Origin: Sanchytrium tribonematis
Lineage: Eukaryota; Sanchytriomycota; Sanchytriomycetes; Sanchytriales; Sanchytriaceae
Reading direction: 5' to 3'
NCBI GenBank assembly: GCA_018985235.1
Contig: JADGIG010000171.1
Span: forward strand, 1 to 14,331
DNA: 14,331 nt
Shown: positions 7,560-12,847 of the stretch, piece after piece
Layout of the letters: every line of letters begins with the position of its first letter
How positions within the stretch are numbered: the stretch's first letter is position 1
The notes under the pieces: generated by a model
Database searches by the model: none
Told to the model about the DNA's origin: nothing
Seen by the model: only the letters and a program-made list of their open reading frames with translations
Program-made: the position numbers and the translations under genes

Positions 7560-7900
7560 ATGGGTGTCCAAGTTGTAAAAACATTAAAGGAATTTACAGA
7601 TATTAACAAAGTCAAGGTCATTGCTGATTTTTACGCCGTGTGGTGTGGTCCTTGTAAAGTTATCTCTCCAAAATTTGAAGAATACAGTGCCAAGTTTCCA
7701 AATTTGAAATTTATCAAGGTATTTACATTTTAATGTAGATTGATGTCGACGAATCCCCCGATTTAGCTCAAAAGTTTGAAGTTTCTGCTATGCCGACTTT
7801 CAAAGTAATTGAAAATGGAAAAGTTGTTGACGAATTGGTAGGTGCCAATCCTTCAAAATTATTGCAGTTGGTTGAGAAACATAGTAAAAGTTCATCTTAA
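7560..7900 (+). CDS. TRX: Thioredoxin (spliced)
   Basis: Exons 7560-7718 and 7739-7900 give 106 aa, the normal length of a cytosolic thioredoxin. It reduces protein disulfides and would be recycled by thioredoxin reductase. The active site WCGPC is at residues 28-32, the buried Asp at 23 ([11 protein letters not shown]) and the cis-proline at 72 (AMPTF). The fold continues through [19 protein letters not shown]. There is no targeting peptide from the first Met that starts the domain (MGVQVVK), so the cytosol is likely. The frame is open further upstream but only with non-ATG codons. The intron falls between K53 and I54 in KFIK|IDVDE, exactly where a continuous thioredoxin is needed. The carrier gene follows on the same strand after 75 nt. 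Confidence 0.96.
7719..7738 (+). other. 20-nt spliceosomal intron in the thioredoxin gene
   Basis: The sequence is gtatttacattttaatgtag, phase 0. Its removal joins LKFIK to [10 protein letters not shown] and gives a full-length thioredoxin. Retention produces a TAA stop inside the intron after VFTF. It is one base longer than the other introns but keeps TTAAT-N2-AG at its 3' end. Confidence 0.95.
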
Positions 7901-7905
7901 ATAAA
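7900..7905 (+). terminator. AATAAA signal overlapping the thioredoxin stop codon
   Basis: The last A of the TAA stop (7898-7900) is the first base of AATAAA. Confidence 0.6.
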
Positions 7906-7975
7906 TGCGAATATGTTTTGTAGGTATAGGTAAAACAGTTGTGGGTAAAAGTTAACAATTTTGAAACACATTTTC

Positions 7976-8890
7976 ATGTCAACTTTTCATTTTTTCGCAT
8001 CGAGTGCAGCGCCTTGTATTGCGTGTTTGTTTACAAATATATTTGACACCACTAAAATAAGACTTCAGCTGGATTCTGAAAGTACTTATAAAGGAAGCTG
8101 GGACTGCATCAAAACAACATATAAAAACGAAGGAATAAAAGGGCTTCAAAAAGGATTGATACCGGCTATTTGGAAAGAGGGAAGTAAAAACATTTTTAGA
8201 ATTGGTGCGTACGATCCGATATTACAAAAATTAATGATACACTCAGGAAATATTTCTAATGGAAAATCCAAGCCGAAAGCTTATTTATGGCAGAGATTAA
8301 CAGCTGGCGCATTTTCTGGTGCTATGGGTGCTATAGCCTGCAATCCTTTTGAGCTCATTAAAACCAGATTACAAAGTAGAGCGATTAAGCAAGTTGGAGA
8401 ACAGTATTCTTACTCAGGAATGATTCAAGGATTTAAAGAAATCTGGAAGCAGGGTGGCGTAAAAGGGCTGTATAGGGGTACTTCAATAAGTACAATGCGT
8501 TCAATCATAGGTAGCTCAACAAACTTGACGGCTTTTTCATTGCAACAAGAGTATTTTAACGATTATGTTTCTTCTGATGATAAGCATAAAAATCTCAAAT
8601 ACACAGCAATTGATGCATTTGCAGGCATGACTTCAGCTTTCGTCTCTGTTTTCTTTATGAACCCATTTGATGTTGTCAGAACGAGAACTTTCAACCAGTA
8701 TCACCTTTACGGAAGTTATGCAGCGTGTGTCACTCAACTAATTCAGAAGGAAGGTTTTTCTGGGTTTTACAAAGGATTTTGGACACGTATTAATTTTTCA
8801 TTTAGATTATTTACGTATTGGACCACATTTTTGCCTGACATTTATGTTTCTGGGTGTTATCAAAAGAACTGGAGAAAATTTCGGTTTTAA
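7976..8890 (+). CDS. OAC1: Mitochondrial carrier, OAC1 / SLC25A34-35 type
   Basis: 304 aa with three repeats of the SLC25 family, so an inner-membrane mitochondrial transporter. Signature 2 is NPFELIKTRLQ (Pro124-Lys129) and signature 3 is NPFDVVRTR (Pro230-Arg235). The blocks FRIGAYDP, GAMGAIACNP, VGEQYSYSGM, RSIIGSSTNL and MNPFDVV with FNQYHLYGSY match the oxaloacetate/sulfate/malonate carriers of yeast OAC1 and animal SLC25A34/35. Signature 1 is altered: TNIFDTTKIRLQ has Ile22 where Pro is normal, although the acidic and basic salt-bridge residues remain. The ATG at 7976 is the first in frame within the conserved length; the frame also runs upstream with non-ATG codons. The substrate is inferred from subfamily resemblance. 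It converges on CAP1 with a 14-nt gap, and no AATAAA occurs on its strand before 8928, inside the neighbour; AATAGA at 8890-8895 may serve. Confidence 0.9.
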   Translation: MSTFHFFASSAAPCIACLFTNIFDTTKIRLQLDSESTYKGSWDCIKTTYKNEGIKGLQKGLIPAIWKEGSKNIFRIGAYDPILQKLMIHSGNISNGKSKPKAYLWQRLTAGAFSGAMGAIACNPFELIKTRLQSRAIKQVGEQYSYSGMIQGFKEIWKQGGVKGLYRGTSISTMRSIIGSSTNLTAFSLQQEYFNDYVSSDDKHKNLKYTAIDAFAGMTSAFVSVFFMNPFDVVRTRTFNQYHLYGSYAACVTQLIQKEGFSGFYKGFWTRINFSFRLFTYWTTFLPDIYVSGCYQKNWRKFRF

Positions 8891-8900
8891 ATAGATTTAA

Positions 8901-8906
8901 TTTATT
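8901..8906 (-). terminator. AATAAA signal overlapping the CAP1 stop codon
   Basis: On the minus strand the TAA stop (8907-8905) runs into TAAA, so AATAAA (8906-8901) shares two bases with the stop. It lies in the 14-nt gap to the convergent carrier gene. Confidence 0.6.
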
Positions 8907-9594
8907 AGTAAAATGTTGCGATCAGCAAATAAATGAAAACAATTACATTGTTTCTTGACGCCGCTGAAAATAGTCGGTCAAAATCAGGATCGCTAGTGTT
9001 GGTATGCTTGTTTTCATTATGGCTGTATGGAAGATGGTATGATGCGTGATTTTCTTCTTGATTCTCTTTTAGAAAATGAGGTTTCGCTTTAGTCGTAGTT
9101 TTGGTAGTGCGATGATAAGAAATGAAGGCTGGCGCAGTATCCTTATTTTCTTGGGAAGGTGGATACTGACTGTTTGAAGCAGTTGTGTGCCCATTTCCAA
9201 AATCCTGGCACCAATACACGGAGCCTTCACTATCAGTTGCCATGCCAAATCCAACCTCAGTATATGCTGGATTAACCAGATTCTGGAAGTGCCCAGCACT
9301 CGCAACCCAACCTTTCATGACATCTGCTATAGAGTTATAACCTTCTGCAACATTTTCTGCTAAATTGTTCCCATTGTAGCCTCCTAACTTGATTCTTTGA
9401 TCAAAATGGGAGGAGTCGACTGAATGACCCATCATGTGGTATTTTGCCATAGTTTGAGCATACTTCTCAGCCACTGCATTTAATATTGGACTTAATCGCA
9501 ATGGAGGCGCACCAAGCCCTTGACGGACTTGATTGACAAGGTTTAGACCCAGTTGATAATCAAAAGCGGAAATTGCCATCGACAGTATAACCAT
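8905..9594 (-). CDS. CAP/SCP-domain secreted protein 1, GPI-type tail
   Basis: 229 aa. Residues 1-10 are a short hydrophobic start (MVILSMAISA) and probably a signal peptide. Residues 15-135 form a CAP domain (also called SCP, PR-1 or CRISP-like), the fold that binds sterols and lipids in yeast Pry proteins. The four conserved CAP residues are His57 (GHSVD), Glu80 and Glu84 (AENVAEGY) and His102 (SAGHFQNL), and the CAP motif VYWCQDFG is present. Residues 140-205 are a polar Thr/Lys/Asn-rich linker. The last 15 residues (NNVIVFIYLLIATFY) are hydrophobic, as in a GPI signal. An in-frame TAA four codons before the ATG fixes the start. It is a tandem paralogue of CAP2 (173 nt upstream, same strand). 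A secreted or cell-surface role is inferred. Confidence 0.92.
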   Translation of the reverse strand: MVILSMAISAFDYQLGLNLVNQVRQGLGAPPLRLSPILNAVAEKYAQTMAKYHMMGHSVDSSHFDQRIKLGGYNGNNLAENVAEGYNSIADVMKGWVASAGHFQNLVNPAYTEVGFGMATDSEGSVYWCQDFGNGHTTASNSQYPPSQENKDTAPAFISYHRTTKTTTKAKPHFLKENQEENHASYHLPYSHNENKHTNTSDPDFDRLFSAASRNNVIVFIYLLIATFY

Positions 9595-9767
9595 TACGAA
9601 AATTTAAAATATTTGTTCACACATTATTTGAAAAGGTTCTCAGACCTTCATCTCTGAGAGGTTCCCCCCTATTAGTTGTCTGTCCTTCGAAATCTGTTTT
9701 CAGCAATTACGTAGCACAAAAAAGATTGATCTTCTATATGTTATAATTGATGTTTATTCGTTACCAA
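9595..9767. other. 173-nt spacer between tandem CAP genes
   Basis: It holds a small hairpin-capable inverted repeat, CTCAGA-N8-TCTGAG (about 9638-9657), flanked by GGTTCTC and GAGGTTCC, and an AT-rich stretch next to the CAP1 ATG (TATTTTAAATTTT on the minus strand). The TAGGCCAA element is absent. I see no gene or RNA. Confidence 0.4.
9753..9758 (-). terminator. AATAAA polyadenylation signal of CAP2
   Basis: On the minus strand AATAAA starts 9 nt after the TGA stop of CAP2 (9770-9768). Confidence 0.55.
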
Positions 9768-10508
9768 TCAGTATAATAGAATCAACGCAGTTAAAATAAT
9801 GCTCGAGCTTATGGTACTCGAAGAACTGTAGACATATTCTTCTGGTGTCTCTGTAGATTCAGAATACTGCAAGTCATCACATGTAGGAGCGGCAGTGACG
9901 GTTGCTGCAGTATTTGCTGCATTTTCAGTGGATGATGGAGTCGGTTGCGTGGGTTTGACCTCGTAGGAAGAATTTTGAGTCGGACTTGCGTTTTGTTGGT
10001 CAGAGTCTTGATGAGTTGATTCTTGTTTAGTATCTGATTTTGATTTTGGCTGGGATTTTGATTCATTGTGCAATTCTGGAGTTCCATTACCTTTTCCAAA
10101 GTCCTGAGTCCAATACAATCTTCCGGATGAGGATTTGGCATAACCAATCCCAATTTGATTAGAACTAGAGCTTAAAATATTTGCTCTGTGTCCCTCATCA
10201 CCTAGCCATCCATTTACAACGTCTTGAATAGAATTGTATCCTTCCCCTACATTTTCTGCTGTAGGAAAGCCATTATAGCCTTGATTTTCTATACGTTTGC
10301 CAAAATCAGTACCGTCTACAGAGTGTCCCATTTCATCCCGATCTGCTTGAACTTGGGAATATTGAGAAGCTGCCGAGCATAATTCCGGGCTTAAAGACAA
10401 GGGGGATAATCCATTGGCTGCTCTTAATCCATTCACCATACTCAACATAATGTTTGAACTCGCGTCATCTACAGACAATGACATGACCAGAGTGAAAAAT
10501 GATAACAT
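9768..10508 (-). CDS. CAP/SCP-domain secreted protein 2, GPI-type tail
   Basis: 246 aa, paralogue of CAP1. Residues 1-12 are a signal peptide (MLSFFTLVMSLS). The CAP domain covers about 15-140 with His62 (GHSVDGTDFGKRI), Glu85 and Glu89 (AENVGEGYNSI), His107 (DEGHRANIL) and LYWTQDFGKGNG. Residues 142-225 form a low-complexity Ser/Thr/Gln/Pro/Lys stalk that was probably O-glycosylated, with Cys199-type CDDLQ near its end. The tail ISSSIILTALILLY is hydrophobic, giving a GPI-type signal. The stalk is longer than in CAP1 while the domains share blocks such as GYNG and EGYNSI. Stop is TGA. It lies 163 nt downstream of aldolase on the same strand. Its upstream region carries a CCAAT box and an inverted repeat. 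Confidence 0.93.
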   Translation of the reverse strand: MLSFFTLVMSLSVDDASSNIMLSMVNGLRAANGLSPLSLSPELCSAASQYSQVQADRDEMGHSVDGTDFGKRIENQGYNGFPTAENVGEGYNSIQDVVNGWLGDEGHRANILSSSSNQIGIGYAKSSSGRLYWTQDFGKGNGTPELHNESKSQPKSKSDTKQESTHQDSDQQNASPTQNSSYEVKPTQPTPSSTENAANTAATVTAAPTCDDLQYSESTETPEEYVYSSSSTISSSIILTALILLY

Positions 10509-10543
10509 GATATTGACAGGTTACGATTTGTTGTTAAGTAAAT

Positions 10544-10611
10544 GACACAGAAAGATTTTTCAGAATTCTCACCCTTTGATTGGATAGTCAAGTTTTTTCT
10601 TTTTCTGTGTC
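10544..10611. repeat. 10-bp inverted repeat GACACAGAAA / TTTCTGTGTC with a CCAAT box between
   Basis: Perfect arms at 10544-10553 and 10602-10611 flank a 48-nt spacer between aldolase and CAP2. The spacer contains TATCCAATCAAA on the minus strand (10586-10575), about 70 nt before the CAP2 ATG, identical to the 12-mer in the RPS29/thioredoxin promoter. The position suggests a CAP2 regulatory region; the function of the repeat is unknown. Confidence 0.55.
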
Positions 10612-10671
10612 GAATAAAAAACTCTGATTTGAAATGAGTTGTTAACAATAGATTATCAAAAAATCGATTTA

Positions 10672-11761
10672 CTAGTAGCTGTAATTTTTAACATACAAGC
10701 TAGTGTCGCTGCCAGATGCTCCGCCAGCGTATTTGCCTAACGCCGCTTCGCTATTGGCTTTAGCTCTTGTTAAAAATGCCTTTTGTGCAGCTTCAATGTT
10801 CGCCTTTTCCCCTTTCCAAGCTTGTAAAGCAGAAGCTTGAAGAGCTCTTCCATAAGAAAAAGTGAGCTTCCATGGTCGGGGACCAGGAACCTTGTTTATA
10901 GCATTCAAATGCAAAGTTGCTTCCTCTTCACTCTGTCCGCCACTCAAAAATGTTATACCTGGTACAGCTACTGGAACAGCTCTTCTTAATTAGTAAATTA
11001 TACCTTAACGCAGTTACAGTTGCAAAAGCAATATCTTCCGGTGTATATTTCTTAGGACAGTCAACTCCAGGACACACCATATTTGGTTTAAGCAAAGTTC
11101 CCTCTAAGTAGACATGATGGTCATTCAAGACCTTGTAAACAGAAGCTAAGACCTTGGTGGTGATTACAGTTGCAGTTTCCAAATCATGGGAGCCATCCAT
11201 CAAGATTTCAGGTTCGACGATTGGAACTAAACCGCTTTGTTGGCAAATTACTGCGTATCTGGCTAATACGGTAGAATTTTCGTGGATAGACAGCTCACTT
11301 GGCTCATACTCACCAATCTTAAGAACGGATCTCCATTTGGCAAATCTAGCACCAGCTGCGTAGTATTTTTGACATCGTTCCAAGAGTCCGTCTAAACCTT
11401 GCGTGGTAGTTTCACCATTGGTGCCTGGTAAATTTACAACGCCTTTATCAACTTTAATTCCAATAACAGGTGACAAAATTTCGGTAAATTTTTTACCACT
11501 ATCAGACGATTGAAATAGAGTCTCCTCATACATGATCACCCCACCAATATAATTATTTAATTCTGAGGTAAACAGCAATTGTCGATATTGTTGTCTGTTA
11601 GATTCTGTGTTTTCGACGTTGATGCCGCTGAATCGCTTACCAATAGTTCCAGTAGATTCATCTGCGGCCAAGATTCCTTTACCATCTGCAACAATCTTTG
11701 AAGCAATTTCTTGTAAAGCTTTTTTTTGATCTGGAGTGAGTGCGTTGATAATCTGTGTCAT
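10672..11761 (-). CDS. FBA: Class I fructose-bisphosphate aldolase (spliced)
   Basis: Exons 11761-11004 and 10984-10672 give 356 aa. It cleaves fructose 1,6-bisphosphate to dihydroxyacetone phosphate and glyceraldehyde 3-phosphate in glycolysis through a Schiff-base lysine. The residues are in place: ILAADESTG (Asp34), FAKWR (Lys142), IVEPE (Glu185), GTLLKPNM (Schiff-base Lys225), [19 protein letters not shown] and the C-terminal Tyr needed for full activity in animal enzymes. The ATG at 11761 gives the usual start ([14 protein letters not shown]). The frame is open upstream to an ATG at 11851, which would add 30 residues rich in Lys, Arg, Ser and Ala without acidic residues apart from one Glu, resembling a targeting peptide. 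True fungi normally use class II, so class I is informative. No AATAAA follows; AGTAAA overlaps the TAG stop. Confidence 0.95.
10985..11003 (-). other. 19-nt spliceosomal intron in the aldolase gene
   Basis: The minus-strand sequence is gtataatttactaattaag, phase 2. It splits an Arg codon (AG|A) and its removal gives [20 protein letters not shown], as in every class I aldolase. The branch point TACTAAT is close to the yeast consensus, and the intron ends AAG. Confidence 0.96.
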
Positions 11762-11957
11762 ACGGAGATGATTTGAATATAAGTTTTTTCTAACAGATTG
11801 TGTAAGCTCCGTAGCAAAACTATTTTTAAGACTTGCTTTGGCGACGTTCATGGCAATTATCAAGTGACCTTTGACGCTTTTGACGGGCAAAGTTACTGAT
11901 GCGTAATTTGGTTTGATATAATTCTTGGCATTTGTTGAAACAGGATCTTTAAAAATT
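11762..11957. promoter_or_regulatory. Divergent region between aldolase and the RS-rich protein gene
   Basis: If aldolase starts at 11761 the gap is 196 nt, and if it starts at 11851 only 106 nt. TATAATT at about 11917-11923 lies 35-40 nt before the ATG at 11958 and could serve that gene. TATATT on the minus strand near 11780 could serve the inner aldolase start. No CCAAT or TAGGCCAA element was seen. Confidence 0.35.
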
Positions 11958-12827
11958 ATGGATTTATACCTTTATATTATCTTTGGATTAATATTAATTG
12001 TGGCCATATTAACATTTTCAATGTTTATAATGTATTATAAATATATTTTGCGTAAAAAGTGGGATAAGAGAGCAAGTTGTATTGAAATGGCTACTGATAA
12101 AATCAAAGAGACTATTAATCAAGAAATCTCCGATTTAACTGCTGATGGCACTTCGATTGATGACAAGATTGAAGACTCAATCGAAACAAAGACTTTAGTA
12201 CAAATTATTCAGCAGCCAAAAGAACACCCGATCTTTCAAGAGCCACTCCCTGATGACATTCATGAATTGTTTAACCCTAAATTACAACCAAAAAATGGGC
12301 CCTTGGTACAATTTAGCGAGAGGGACCTTTTAAGTTTCCCGAAAACCGCTCTTAAAGGAAACGATATGATAAAAGAAATAAAAGCGAAAGAAACGATTAA
12401 AAAGCGTGATAACGGAGATGCGAGTGACAATGATAACATACCTCTTGAGGTAATAAGAACTAATTCAACAAAAAGAGTGGGTCGTTCTGTTGTTAAATAT
12501 CCTAACTCTAGTCGCGAAACTAGTCAAGATCCCGCAAACTCGAGAAATAGGTCGCATAGCAGAAATCATTCAAGAAGACGCTCACCCAGTAGGGCACGCT
12601 CAGAATTTGACGATCGCCACACCAAATTTGAACATCCAAAATATCGAGGAAAGTCAGATTTCGAGGATTATTACCTCCATTATTTAGTTCCTACAATTTC
12701 TGCAGTCGTGCAGCAAACATTAGAGCAAACCATAAATGCCAAGGGAAATTACGTCGACCAATGGGTAAACAATAATGAAGTCACAAGTGTGGATGGGCTT
12801 CAGACCCCATCACTTAAAAGTTTTTAA
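11958..12827 (+). CDS. Unknown N-terminally anchored protein with Arg/Ser-rich segment
   Basis: 289 aa; I do not recognise the family. Residues 4-29 are a strong hydrophobic segment ([20 protein letters not shown]) followed at once by [11 protein letters not shown], so a signal anchor with the rest in the cytosol is the likely topology (positive-inside rule). Residues 45-110 are acidic and perhaps helical. Residues 127-132 read FPKTAL, similar to FPKSAL in the tail-anchored protein encoded at 5896-7096. Residues 185-217 are rich in Arg-Ser pairs ([20 protein letters not shown]), a likely phosphorylation or RNA/protein-binding segment. The C-terminal 50 residues are less disordered ([20 protein letters not shown]). 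The first ATG in frame is at 11958; longer versions need non-ATG starts. It converges with copine, 15 nt apart. Confidence 0.8.
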   Translation: MDLYLYIIFGLILIVAILTFSMFIMYYKYILRKKWDKRASCIEMATDKIKETINQEISDLTADGTSIDDKIEDSIETKTLVQIIQQPKEHPIFQEPLPDDIHELFNPKLQPKNGPLVQFSERDLLSFPKTALKGNDMIKEIKAKETIKKRDNGDASDNDNIPLEVIRTNSTKRVGRSVVKYPNSSRETSQDPANSRNRSHSRNHSRRRSPSRARSEFDDRHTKFEHPKYRGKSDFEDYYLHYLVPTISAVVQQTLEQTINAKGNYVDQWVNNNEVTSVDGLQTPSLKSF

Positions 12828-12831
12828 TTTC

Positions 12832-12847
12832 AATAAAATGATTTATT
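12832..12847. terminator. Face-to-face AATAAA signals between convergent genes
   Basis: AATAAA on the plus strand (12832-12837) and AATAAA on the minus strand (12847-12842) are four bases apart. The minus-strand copy contains the copine stop codon (12845-12843). Cleavage 10-30 nt downstream of each would make the two mRNAs overlap antisense. Confidence 0.65.

Noticed and set aside
9636-9700. tRNA- or snoRNA-like features (GGTTCC, TTCGAAATC, ATGA with CTGA)
   Set aside because: No cloverleaf can be drawn and the boxes have the wrong spacing.
11925-11957. Longer N-terminus for the RS-rich protein from a TTG
   Set aside because: The ATG at 11958 starts directly before the membrane segment; the extension needs a non-ATG start.
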